A stretch of 16,208 bases of DNA from Mageeibacillus sp. UBA3781 (lineage in GTDB: Bacteria > Bacillota > Clostridia > Saccharofermentanales > Saccharofermentanaceae). The position numbers and the translations under genes are program-made. The notes beneath the pieces are model-generated. The model had not been told where the DNA came from. It did not search any database and was given only the letters and a program-made list of their open reading frames with translations. This document shows positions 7,202 through 14,937 of this stretch, piece after piece (positions within the stretch are counted from its first letter, which is position 1; the number at the start of each line of letters is the position of its first letter). The stretch is from assembly GCA_002368805.1 (NCBI GenBank), contig DFFH01000063.1:1-16208 (forward strand), written 5' to 3'.

Positions 7202-7681
7202 ATGAATTGGGGTATGTTACTGGCATTATTCGGAGCAGGACTGGCAGTTACGACGAATTGTTTCGGCTCGTCCAAGGGTGTAGGTATGGTAGCGGAGGCT
7301 TCTTCTCCGGTTATCGCGGAGGATTCCAGCAAGTTCAGTAAGCTTCTGATCCTCATGCTTCTTCCGGGTTCTCAGGGACTGTACGGACTCGTTATCGCCA
7401 TCCTGACACTGACACAGATCGGTATTCTCGGCGGAACACCTGTTACGACACTTTCCACCGGCCTTCTGTACTTCATCTCCTGCCTGCCGATGGCCATCGG
7501 TGGTCTGGTTTCCGCTCTGTATCAGGCTCGCGTAGCTCTGACAGGTGTAAACCTCATCTCCAAGAGACCTCAGGATTCCGGTAAAGCGGTTACCTCCGCT
7601 TCCCTCGTTGAGCTCTATGCTCTTCTGAGCCTGGTTACCTCTCTCCTGATGGTCATGAACGTCAGCAAACTCGGTTTTTAA
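7202..7681 (+). CDS. ntpK: V-type ATPase subunit K (c-ring proteolipid), predicted Na+ type
   Basis: This 159-residue proteolipid has four membrane helices, a duplicated hairpin as in V-type c-subunits. It forms the membrane rotor ring. The ion site is clear: LLPGSQGLYG (53-62) gives Leu54, Ser57, Gln58 and Tyr61; ALYQARVAL (105-113) gives Gln108; LVELYALL (135-142) gives the essential Glu137. These correspond to the E. hirae NtpK Na+ ligands Leu61, Thr64, Gln65, Gln110 and Glu139, with Thr replaced by Ser. Na+ coupling is therefore inferred from known structure, although Li+ or H+ under low Na+ cannot be excluded. Only the second hairpin carries the carboxylate, as in other V-type rings. AAGGAGG, located at the end of subunit I, is the ribosome binding site, so the two genes are translationally coupled. 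Confidence 0.96.
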   Translation: MNWGMLLALFGAGLAVTTNCFGSSKGVGMVAEASSPVIAEDSSKFSKLLILMLLPGSQGLYGLVIAILTLTQIGILGGTPVTTLSTGLLYFISCLPMAIGGLVSALYQARVALTGVNLISKRPQDSGKAVTSASLVELYALLSLVTSLLMVMNVSKLGF

Positions 7682-7695
7682 TATAAGGAGCAGGT

Positions 7696-8283
7696 ATGGC
7701 TGGTATAGATTCCATCATCGAGCGGATCTTAACAGAAGCTAGAGAGAGCGCCGATGCCCGCGTGGCCCGTGCCGAGAGCGATGCAGAAAAACTGATCGCG
7801 AAGAAGAAGGAACAGGCCAAGGAAGAAGAGGCAAAGATGCTCTCTGAAGCGCAGGCTGTGATCGATGCGCAGGCCAGACAGAACCGTGCGACTCAGAATA
7901 CGAAGTCGCAGCGGCGTCTTCTTTCCGAGCGCGTCGCCATGATCGATGAGATCGTGGAAGAAGCCAAGAAGCGGATCCGCGCACTGCCTGTTTCTGACCA
8001 TCTGGATATGATCAGAAATTTCGTCACCAAGAACAGCGAAGGCGAGGATGGCGTCCTGGTCTTAAGCAGTAAGGATAAAGCGGAACTTCCTTCAGATTTC
8101 CTTACTGAGCTGTCGAAGGCGACCGGTTCCACGATCACGCTGTCCGAAAACGCCGGGTCTTTTGATACCGGATGCATCCTCATCTGCGGGGAATGCGAGT
8201 ATAACGGGACGCTGGATGCGCTGGTTGCCGACCGCAAGGAAGAGATCCGTGACGAGATCAACCGGGTGCTTTTTTCAAAGTAA
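7696..8283 (+). CDS. ntpE: V-type ATPase subunit E (peripheral stalk)
   Basis: This 195-residue protein is the partner of G/H in the peripheral stalk. Residues 1-95 form a highly charged helical coiled coil (AEKLIAKKKEQAKEEEAKM region). The C-terminal part is a globular alpha/beta domain that contacts the catalytic subunits, ending with the family-like TGCILICGECEYNG (about 157-170) and a final helix. The length is typical for bacterial subunit E. An AAGGAG ribosome binding site lies 5 bases before the ATG, and the gap from subunit K is 14 bp. Sequence identity in this family is low, so operon position between K and C is an important part of the evidence. Confidence 0.93.
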   Translation: MAGIDSIIERILTEARESADARVARAESDAEKLIAKKKEQAKEEEAKMLSEAQAVIDAQARQNRATQNTKSQRRLLSERVAMIDEIVEEAKKRIRALPVSDHLDMIRNFVTKNSEGEDGVLVLSSKDKAELPSDFLTELSKATGSTITLSENAGSFDTGCILICGECEYNGTLDALVADRKEEIRDEINRVLFSK

Positions 8284-8306
8284 ATGGAAAGGAACTTTAA
8301 AGGTTC

Positions 8307-9293
8307 ATGGGTGTAAGTGATAGCAAATATGCATTTGCCGTGTCCGGCGCGAATGTTTACGAGAAGTCTTTCTTACGTAAACACGACCTGGATAAGCTCC
8401 TGTCCGCCCCTTCGTATGAAGCGGCGGTAGCGGTGCTCTCGGATCACGGCTGGAGCATGCCTGAAGACACCAGGGACATCGGTAAGATCCTCGATATGGA
8501 GCTTGCCCGTGCCTGGGGATGGATACTGGAGTCCGCTCCGGATCCGAAGGTCTTCCACGCCCTGATCCTCCGAAACGACTTTCATAATCTCAAAGCCGGC
8601 ATCAAGTGCCTGCTGAGTGACTTTGATGTGGATCTCCATTTTATCGGACCCTCTACGGTCGATCGCACGCTCATGAAGGATGCGATCGAATCGCATGAGT
8701 TCGCTAAACTTCCCTCCCCGTTTGCCAAACTGGCGGCAGATGTGTATGACCTTCTTGTCCGCACCGGCGACGGTCAGATGGCGGATGTCATGATCGACAA
8801 CTGCTGTCTTTCCGAGCTTATCCGCTCGGCGCATGCAAGCGGCATCGGTCTTATGAAGGAAGAAATAGAGATCTTTACGGCAACCGCCAATATCAAGGCC
8901 GCTTTCCGTGCCATCAAGACCGGAAAGGACGGTGCTTTCTTGGAAAAAGCACTCTCCACAGGGAACACCTCGATCTCCCGGGACAAGCTCATCGCCTGTG
9001 CCGGAGCCGAGAATAAGATGGAAGAACTGATAACCTATCTTTCTACGACGTCCTATAGTTCGGGGACGAAATATTTGTCCTCCTCCCCGGCGGAATTCGA
9101 GAAATGGGTCGATGATAAGATGATCTCCCTTCCTATTCCTTACAAAAACAGTCCTCTGGGACCAGAGCCGATGATCGGCTTCTACCTGGGCAAGGAAGCG
9201 GAAATTAAGAATGCAAGGATCATCCTTTCTGCCAAGCAGAACGGACTGCCGGTAGATGTAGTAGCCACAAGAGCAAGGAGGCTGTATGAGTAA
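8307..9293 (+). CDS. ntpC: V-type ATPase subunit C (rotor-to-ring adaptor)
   Basis: This 328-residue, mainly helical soluble protein corresponds to bacterial subunit C (equivalent to eukaryotic subunit d). It is a funnel-shaped adaptor linking the central shaft to the membrane ring. The N-terminal DSKYAFAVSGANVYEKSFL, the LRNDFHNLKAGIKCLL segment around residues 88-103, and the C-terminal GFYLGKEAEIKNARIIL (about 291-307) match the three similar domains of the family. The last is the most conserved stretch. The ribosome binding site is modest: AAAGG only 3 bases before the ATG, or GGAAAGGA about 13 bases before it. The gene overlaps the start of subunit F by 8 bp, implying coupled translation and matched stoichiometry. 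Confidence 0.95.
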   Translation: MGVSDSKYAFAVSGANVYEKSFLRKHDLDKLLSAPSYEAAVAVLSDHGWSMPEDTRDIGKILDMELARAWGWILESAPDPKVFHALILRNDFHNLKAGIKCLLSDFDVDLHFIGPSTVDRTLMKDAIESHEFAKLPSPFAKLAADVYDLLVRTGDGQMADVMIDNCCLSELIRSAHASGIGLMKEEIEIFTATANIKAAFRAIKTGKDGAFLEKALSTGNTSISRDKLIACAGAENKMEELITYLSTTSYSSGTKYLSSSPAEFEKWVDDKMISLPIPYKNSPLGPEPMIGFYLGKEAEIKNARIILSAKQNGLPVDVVATRARRLYE

Positions 9294-9606
9294 GAAAATT
9301 GCCGCTATGGGCGATCGTGACAGTATATACGGCTTTGCCTCCATCGGTCTGGATATCTTTCCGCTCGACCGTATGGATAACCCGGCTACGACACTTCACA
9401 ACCTGGCCGAGGGCGACTATGCCGTGATCCTTATCACAGAGTCTTTAGCTCAGACTCTGGAAGCAGAAATAGATAAATACAGCGACCGGCCTCTGCCTGT
9501 CATCCTTCCGATCCCGGGAGTTACCGGAAACGAGGGCATGGGCATGAAGGCGATCTCCAAGTCTGTGGAGAAAGCGGTCGGATCAGACATATTAAAAGAA
9601 CAGTAA
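9286..9606 (+). CDS. V-type ATPase subunit F (central shaft)
   Basis: This 106-residue protein of Rossmann-like alpha/beta fold binds subunit D in the rotor shaft and can modulate ATP hydrolysis. The beginning MGDRDSIYGFASIGLDIFPL and the stretch near the end, PIPGVTGNEGMGMKAISKSV, followed by EKAVGSDIL, are the family signatures. The length is typical. The product is called NtpG in Enterococcus hirae and subunit F elsewhere. The ATG overlaps the last codons of subunit C by 8 bp, and the ribosome binding site (AAGGAGG) lies inside subunit C. Confidence 0.95.
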   Translation: MSKKIAAMGDRDSIYGFASIGLDIFPLDRMDNPATTLHNLAEGDYAVILITESLAQTLEAEIDKYSDRPLPVILPIPGVTGNEGMGMKAISKSVEKAVGSDILKEQ

Positions 9607-9630
9607 GTAACGTTTAAAGGAGTAAGCAAA

Positions 9631-11397
9631 ATGAGCAAAGGGTCGATCGTGAAGGTCTCCGGACCACTGGTAGTTGCAGAAGGAATGCGTGATGCCAACC
9701 TTTTCGACGTTGTGCGTGTTAGTAACGAGCGCTTGATCGGAGAGATCATCGAGATGCATGGTGACCGCGCTTCCATCCAGGTTTACGAGGAAACGGCAGG
9801 TCTTAAGGCCGGCGAGCCTGTGGAATCTACAGGTGCTCCTCTCTCCGTTGAACTCGGCCCCGGCCTGATCGGCGGTATCTTCGACGGTATCCAGAGGCCT
9901 CTGGAATCCATCATGGAAAAGGTCGGCAATAACCTTTCACGCGGTATCGAGGTTCCTTCCCTCTCCCGTGACGCAGTCTGGAAATTCGAAGCGGAAAAGA
10001 AAGCCGGCGACAAAGTGATCGGCGGTGACTCCATCGGCTTTGTTCAGGAAAGCGAGACCGTTAAACATAAGATCCTTATCCCGCCGAAGGTAAGCGGTAC
10101 GATCGTATCGATCAGCAGCGGCAGCTATAAGCTCGAAGAGCCTGTCGGAAAACTTCGAACCGACAAGGGCGAAGAGATCGACCTGATGCTCTATCAGCGC
10201 TGGCCGGTAAGAAAAAGCCGCCCGTATGTCAAGAAACATGCTCCGACGATGCCGCTCGTTACAGGACAGCGTGTCATCGACTGCATGTTCCCGATCGCCA
10301 AAGGTGGTGTCGCAGCGATCCCGGGTCCTTTCGGATCAGGAAAGACAGTTACCCAGCATCAGCTCGCGAAGTGGGCACAGGCAGATATCGTCGTTTATAT
10401 CGGCTGCGGTGAACGTGGTAACGAGATGACCGACGTACTGAATGAGTTCCCGGAACTCATCGACCCATATACCGGCGAGAGCCTGATGAAGCGTACCGTG
10501 CTTATCGCGAACACCTCGGATATGCCGGTTGCCGCCCGTGAGGCTTCCATCTATACAGGTATCACGATCGCTGAATATTTCCGTGACATGGGCTACTCCG
10601 TAGCTCTTATGGCGGACTCCACTTCCCGTTGGGCAGAGGCGCTCCGTGAGATGTCCGGCCGACTCGAAGAGATGCCTGGTGAAGAAGGTTACCCGGCGTA
10701 CCTCGGTTCACGTCTGGCACAGTTCTATGAGCGTGCCGGCCGTGTAACGACACTCGGTTCCGAAGGCCTCGAGGGCTCCCTCTCCGCGATCGGCGCCGTA
10801 TCTCCTCCGGGTGGTGATATTTCCGAGCCGGTATCCCAGGCGACCCTCCGTATCGTTAAGGTATTCTGGGGTCTGGATGCAGGTCTTGCGTATAAGCGTC
10901 ACTTCCCTGCCATCAACTGGCTGACAAGTTATTCTCTCTACACAGATTCTCTGGCTTCCTGGTTCGAAGAGAATGTTTCTCCGGAGTGGAACAGTAACCG
11001 TGCGAGAATGATGCTCATCCTGCAGGAAGAAGCAGAACTCGAAGAGATCGTTAAGCTCGTCGGTATGGACGCGCTCTCTTCCACTGACCGTCTGAAGATG
11101 GAAGTCGCAAGATCGATCCGTGAGGACTTCCTCCATCAGCTCGCGTTCCACGAAGTAGATACACATACTTCCCTGAAGAAACAGGACTACATGATGAAGC
11201 TGATCCTGGACTTCTATGACAAAGCATCCGGTGCCCTTGAGATGGGTGCCGACATCGAAGCGCTCGTGGCACTCCCGGTTCGTGAGAAGATTGGACGTTT
11301 CAAATACATCACCGAGGATGATGCAGAGAATGAATTCGTATCCATCGGTGCGCAGCTGGCCTTCGAACTGTCCGAGCTGCTGAACAAGGAGGATTAA
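9631..11397 (+). CDS. ntpA: V-type ATPase catalytic subunit A
   Basis: This 588-residue protein is the catalytic nucleotide-binding subunit; three copies alternate with subunit B in the head. Residues 1-70 form the N-terminal beta barrel. About 115-190 is the bulge (non-homologous) domain that distinguishes A subunits from F-type beta. The P-loop is GPFGSGKT (232-239) with Lys238 and Thr239. The catalytic glutamate is Glu261 in GCGERGNEM. The Walker B strand is ALMADSTSRWAEALRE (325-340). The helical C-terminal domain follows. Every hallmark needed for catalysis is intact and the length is normal. A strong AAAGGAG ribosome binding site precedes the ATG after a 24 bp gap from subunit F. The protein can act in ATP-driven ion export or, given a sufficient gradient, in synthesis; the sequence does not decide which. 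Confidence 0.98.
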   Translation: MSKGSIVKVSGPLVVAEGMRDANLFDVVRVSNERLIGEIIEMHGDRASIQVYEETAGLKAGEPVESTGAPLSVELGPGLIGGIFDGIQRPLESIMEKVGNNLSRGIEVPSLSRDAVWKFEAEKKAGDKVIGGDSIGFVQESETVKHKILIPPKVSGTIVSISSGSYKLEEPVGKLRTDKGEEIDLMLYQRWPVRKSRPYVKKHAPTMPLVTGQRVIDCMFPIAKGGVAAIPGPFGSGKTVTQHQLAKWAQADIVVYIGCGERGNEMTDVLNEFPELIDPYTGESLMKRTVLIANTSDMPVAAREASIYTGITIAEYFRDMGYSVALMADSTSRWAEALREMSGRLEEMPGEEGYPAYLGSRLAQFYERAGRVTTLGSEGLEGSLSAIGAVSPPGGDISEPVSQATLRIVKVFWGLDAGLAYKRHFPAINWLTSYSLYTDSLASWFEENVSPEWNSNRARMMLILQEEAELEEIVKLVGMDALSSTDRLKMEVARSIREDFLHQLAFHEVDTHTSLKKQDYMMKLILDFYDKASGALEMGADIEALVALPVREKIGRFKYITEDDAENEFVSIGAQLAFELSELLNKED

Positions 11398-11400
11398 GAT

Positions 11401-12774
11401 ATGGCAAAAGAGTACCGTACCATAAGCGAAGTCGCAGGACCGCTGATGATGGTCCGTGGTGTCACGGATGTCAGCTATAACGAGCTCGGCGAGATCGAAC
11501 TGGCAAATGGCGAGAAGCGCCGCTGCCGTGTTCTCGAGATCGACGGCACCAATGCTCTCGTACAGCTCTTTGAGAGCGGCGCCGGCATCAACCTGGCCGA
11601 CAGTAAAGTAAGATTCTCCGGAAAACAGATGGAGCTTCCGGTATCTAAGGATATGCTGGGACGTGTATTTGACGGACTTGGCCGTCCGATCGATGACGGT
11701 CCGGAGATCATCCCGGAAAAGAGACTCGACGTTAACGGTCTCCCGATGAACCCGGCGGCCAGAAACTTCCCAAATGAGTTTATCCAGACCGGTGTTTCCG
11801 CCATCGATGGCCTGAACACTCTGGTTCGTGGACAGAAACTCCCGATCTTCTCCGCATCCGGTCTCCCGCATGCGAACCTCGCTGCCCAGATCGCCCGTCA
11901 GGCAAAGGTTAGAGGCACCGATGAGAAGTTCGCCGTAGTATTCGCCGCGATCGGTATCACCTTCGAAGAAGCGAACTTCTTCATGGACAGCTTCAAAGAG
12001 ACAGGCGCTATCGACCGAACAGTGCTTTTCATAAATCTTGCGAACGACCCGGCCGTCGAACGTATCGCGACCCCGCGTATGGCGCTGACCGCCGCAGAAT
12101 ATCTGGCCTTTGACCTCGACATGCACGTACTCGTTATTCTCACGGATATCACGAACTATGCGGATGCTCTCCGTGAGGTCTCCGCCGCAAGAAAAGAAGT
12201 TCCGGGCCGCCGTGGTTACCCGGGTTACATGTACACCGACCTTGCGTCCCTGTACGAAAGAGCCGGCCGCCAGAAGGGCAAGAACGGATCCATCACCATG
12301 ATCCCGATCCTGACCATGCCAGAGGACGATAAGACCCACCCGATCCCTGACCTTACCGGTTATATCACCGAGGGACAGATCATCCTCTCCCGTGAGCTCT
12401 ACAGAAAAGGCATTATGCCGCCGGTAGATGTTCTTCCTTCCCTTTCCCGTCTGAAGGATAAGGGTATCGGCGAAGGCAAGACCCGTGAGGACCACAGTAA
12501 CACCATGAACCAGCTCTTCTCCGCCTATGCCCGTGGTAAAGAGGCAAAAGAACTCATGGTCATCTTAGGTGAAGCGGCTCTTACTGATATGGATAAGCTC
12601 TACGCGAAGTTCGCGGATGCTTTTGAAAAAGAATATGTATCCCAGGGCTTCAACAAAGACCGTTCCATCGAAGAGACACTCGACCTCGGCTGGAAGCTCC
12701 TTAGGATCCTTCCGAGATCGGAGCACAAGCGTATCAGCGATAAGCTCCTCGATAAGTATTACGACGAGAAATAA
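11401..12774 (+). CDS. ntpB: V-type ATPase regulatory subunit B
   Basis: This 457-residue protein is the non-catalytic partner of subunit A. Its P-loop position is degenerate, FSASGLPHANLAAQI (150-164), as expected for B subunits, so it should bind little or no nucleotide by itself. Arg350 in LPSLSRLKDKG corresponds to the arginine finger that completes the A-subunit active site, and it has the same residue number as in E. hirae NtpB. The stretch TNYADALREVSAARKEVPGR and the segment after it are also characteristic. It starts 3 bp after the stop of subunit A, and its AAGGAGG ribosome binding site is inside the end of that gene, giving tight translational coupling. Confidence 0.98.
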   Translation: MAKEYRTISEVAGPLMMVRGVTDVSYNELGEIELANGEKRRCRVLEIDGTNALVQLFESGAGINLADSKVRFSGKQMELPVSKDMLGRVFDGLGRPIDDGPEIIPEKRLDVNGLPMNPAARNFPNEFIQTGVSAIDGLNTLVRGQKLPIFSASGLPHANLAAQIARQAKVRGTDEKFAVVFAAIGITFEEANFFMDSFKETGAIDRTVLFINLANDPAVERIATPRMALTAAEYLAFDLDMHVLVILTDITNYADALREVSAARKEVPGRRGYPGYMYTDLASLYERAGRQKGKNGSITMIPILTMPEDDKTHPIPDLTGYITEGQIILSRELYRKGIMPPVDVLPSLSRLKDKGIGEGKTREDHSNTMNQLFSAYARGKEAKELMVILGEAALTDMDKLYAKFADAFEKEYVSQGFNKDRSIEETLDLGWKLLRILPRSEHKRISDKLLDKYYDEK

Positions 12775-12788
12775 GGACGTAAAGGATA

Positions 12789-13484
12789 ATGGCAACTGCG
12801 AATGTAAATCCAACCAGAATGGAACTGACGCGCTTGAAGAAGCGTCTGGTTACCGCGCGCCGCGGACATAAGCTTCTGAAGGACAAGCGTGATGAACTCA
12901 TGCGCCAGTTCCTCGAGGCCGTGCGTGAGAATAAGCGCATCCGCAGAGAAGTGGAAGCCAAGCTCGAAGTTGCCAACCAGCATATGTCTGTCGCCAGATC
13001 CCTGATGTCCAATCAGGCGATCGCCGTCGCCATGATGTACCACAAACAGAGCATGACGCTCGACGTATCCGAAAAGAACATAATGAGCGTCAAAGTCCCT
13101 GTTTTCAAGGCACAGTACAAAACAGCGGACGAAGGAGATATCTACTCCTACGGCTATTCCTTCACCCCGATCGATCTTGATGACGCGATCCTTGCGCTGT
13201 CGGACATCATGCCCGACCTCATCGCACTTGCCGAGATCGAAAAGAAATGCCAGCTCATGGCCTCCGAGATCGAGAAGACACGCCGTCGTGTTAATGCACT
13301 CGAGCACGTCATGATCCCGGACTACGAGGAGAAGATCCGCTATATCACCATGAAGCTCGATGAGAGTGAGCGTTCCGCCACTACCCGTCTCATGAAGGTC
13401 AAGGACATGATGATCGAAAAGACCATCCGTGAACGTCAGGCCAGAGACCGGGAACTGGACGCGCAGTTCGCTGAAGAAACTTGA
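12789..13484 (+). CDS. ntpD: V-type ATPase subunit D (rotor shaft)
   Basis: This 231-residue protein forms the central axle, with long N- and C-terminal helices (about 10-75 and 155-225) packed as a coiled coil through the A3B3 head. The N-terminal signature NVNPTRMELTRLKKRL followed by RRGHKLLKDKRDELMRQF is diagnostic. The middle section (about 80-140) is a short alpha/beta region that binds subunit F. The start at 12789 agrees with the family N-terminus; AAAGGA lies 4 bases before it and TAAGGA 11 bases before. This is the last gene of the operon. It ends 45 bp before the convergent hydF stop. Confidence 0.97.
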   Translation: MATANVNPTRMELTRLKKRLVTARRGHKLLKDKRDELMRQFLEAVRENKRIRREVEAKLEVANQHMSVARSLMSNQAIAVAMMYHKQSMTLDVSEKNIMSVKVPVFKAQYKTADEGDIYSYGYSFTPIDLDDAILALSDIMPDLIALAEIEKKCQLMASEIEKTRRRVNALEHVMIPDYEEKIRYITMKLDESERSATTRLMKVKDMMIEKTIRERQARDRELDAQFAEET

Positions 13485-13529
13485 TTACCGGGATATTTAT
13501 TTTTCCCTGAAGAACCGATTATCAGGAAG
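13485..13529. other. Convergent spacer with no strong terminator
   Basis: Only 45 bp separate the stop codons of ntpD and hydF. The best structure for the plus strand is a 5 bp stem (CCTGA 13506-13510 with TCAGG 13522-13526) followed by a weak T-rich run inside the end of hydF. GGGA/TCCC around 13492-13507 offers only 4 bp. No classical GC-rich intrinsic terminator is visible, so the two transcripts may overlap. Confidence 0.45.
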
Positions 13530-14738
13530 TCATTTCTTTCCCAGAAGCGGTGCGGAAACGCGCGGCAGGATCCCCTGCATCTTCGCCATGATCACACCAT
13601 AGTTCGTGATCGGTACCCCCGCGTTCTGGCAGATGCGGATGCGGTGCATCATTTCTCTGGGATTCAGCATACAGCCGCCGCAGTGGACCACCAGGTCAAA
13701 GGTGGAAAGATCATCCGGGAACGAATCACCGGAAGACCACTCGAAGTGGAAATTCTTACCAGTCGTTTTTTCAATCATCTTCGGAAGCTTTACCGTGCCG
13801 ATATCATTGCACTGACGGTGGTGCGTGCATCCCTCGGAGATGAGGATCTTCGCCCCGTCTTCCAGCTTATCGAGATAGTTGGCAGACAGTATCGCTTCCC
13901 CGAGATCACCTTTATACCGTGCAAAGAGCATCGAGAACGATGTCAGCGGAATATCCTCCGGTACCAGTTCATTTACCTCTTTAAATGCCTGACTGTCGGT
14001 CACGACAAGGGCAGGTGCTTTTGCCAAAGAAGCCAGGACTTCCGGGATCTGCGGGACCTGCGTCACCACGCCGATCGCGCCGGTATCAAGAATATCACGG
14101 AGCGTCTGCTGCTGCGGAAGGATCAGGCGGCCTTTCGGCGCCGCCTCATCGATCGGGGTAACAAGAACCACGATATCACCCTCGGAGATCAGATCCGCGA
14201 TGATTTTCCTTCCGTTACTCGGATCGACCACCAGGTGCGCCACCATTTCTTTTAAATCAGTGATATTGATCTTATCGGACGCCGACACCCAGATGCTGTC
14301 CTGAGGGACTTCCCTGGTCCTTCCCTTCCCGATGCGCTGCTGCACCAGGTCCAGTTTGTTATATACCGTGATATACGGGAGATTCCGCTCCTCGAACATC
14401 TTCTTCAGCATACGGTCGCCGTCGCTCATGCCGAGCGTACCATCGACGACGAGGATCGCGATATCGACCTTCGCCATGACTTCTTTACACTTCTCGATAC
14501 GGAGAAGTCCGAGTTCGCCTTCATCGTCCATACCGGGAGTATCCACGATCATAACAGGGCCCAGGGGAAGAAGCTCCATCGCCTTATACACAGGATCCGT
14601 CGTTGTCCCCTTCACATCGGAAACGATAGCGATCTCCTGATTGGTAAAAGCATTGACTACGCTGGACTTGCCGGCATTTCTCATGCCGAAAAAACCGATA
14701 TAGATGCGCTCTCCGCGCGGAGTGGATGACAGCTCCAT
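13530..14738 (-). CDS. hydF: [FeFe]-hydrogenase maturation GTPase HydF
   Basis: HydF is the scaffold on which the 2Fe subcluster of [FeFe]-hydrogenase is assembled with the help of HydE and HydG before transfer to the hydrogenase. The 402-residue protein shows the N-terminal GTPase with G1 GMRNAGKS (18-25), G3 DTPG (66-69), G4 NKLD (127-130) and G5 SAS (152-154). A dimerisation region follows, then the C-terminal [4Fe-4S] domain. Its ligands are visible in EGCTHHRQC (Cys304, His306) and HCGGC (His352, Cys353, Cys356), the CxH...HCxxC motif of HydF. The length is normal and nothing essential is missing. A GAGGA ribosome binding site lies about 8 bases before the start. The gene implies an anaerobe that makes or consumes H2. 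hydA, hydE and hydG are not in this window. Confidence 0.96.
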   Translation of the reverse strand: MELSSTPRGERIYIGFFGMRNAGKSSVVNAFTNQEIAIVSDVKGTTTDPVYKAMELLPLGPVMIVDTPGMDDEGELGLLRIEKCKEVMAKVDIAILVVDGTLGMSDGDRMLKKMFEERNLPYITVYNKLDLVQQRIGKGRTREVPQDSIWVSASDKINITDLKEMVAHLVVDPSNGRKIIADLISEGDIVVLVTPIDEAAPKGRLILPQQQTLRDILDTGAIGVVTQVPQIPEVLASLAKAPALVVTDSQAFKEVNELVPEDIPLTSFSMLFARYKGDLGEAILSANYLDKLEDGAKILISEGCTHHRQCNDIGTVKLPKMIEKTTGKNFHFEWSSGDSFPDDLSTFDLVVHCGGCMLNPREMMHRIRICQNAGVPITNYGVIMAKMQGILPRVSAPLLGKK

Positions 14739-14771
14739 GATCTTTTCCTCGACCCTCTTTTAGAATGTGTA

Positions 14772-14817
14772 TCCTGTTTTTTATTTTACCATATGCCCGT
14801 GATCTGAAAAAACAGGA
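14772..14817. repeat. 11 bp inverted repeat bracketing the hydF promoter
   Basis: The arms TCCTGTTTTTT (14772-14782) and AAAAAACAGGA (14807-14817) are perfectly complementary and separated by 24 bp. The interval holds the candidate hydF -10, the left arm covers the predicted start of transcription, and the right arm covers the -35 position. This looks more like paired binding sites than a terminator, because no U-tract follows on either strand in the right position. Confidence 0.5.
14783..14791 (-). promoter_or_regulatory. Candidate extended -10 promoter of hydF
   Basis: The minus strand reads TGGTAAAAT, a TGn extended -10 with a 5 of 6 match to TATAAT. The sequence 17 bases upstream (TTTTTC) is a poor -35. 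The predicted start near 14776 would leave a leader of about 38 nt before the hydF ATG. Confidence 0.42.
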
Positions 14818-14868
14818 AAATATTCCGTGAATCTGGAGAGCCTCCGCCTCCTCAAACACCAAAACCAT

Positions 14869-14897
14869 TTGCACTTAAAGTGTCCACCTTATATAAT
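14869..14897 (+). promoter_or_regulatory. Sigma-70-type promoter of the CAP lipoprotein gene
   Basis: TTGCAC (14869-14874) and a perfect TATAAT (14892-14897) are spaced by the optimal 17 bases. The predicted start near 14904 gives a leader of about 34 nt. This is the best-matching promoter in the window and suggests constitutive vegetative expression. Confidence 0.75.
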
Positions 14898-14937
14898 AAA
14901 CACTATACTAACTTCAAAAACACAGGATGCTGACCAG

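Noticed and set aside
8373..9344. A 323-codon open frame on the minus strand over ntpC
   Set aside because: It is antisense to a well-supported ATPase gene and has no family resemblance. It is a shadow frame.
10708..12495. A 595-codon open frame on the minus strand across ntpA and ntpB
   Set aside because: It is antisense to two intact, diagnostic ATPase genes, encodes a protein with no recognisable domain and odd composition, and has no ribosome binding site that I can see. It is explained by the codon bias of the plus-strand genes.
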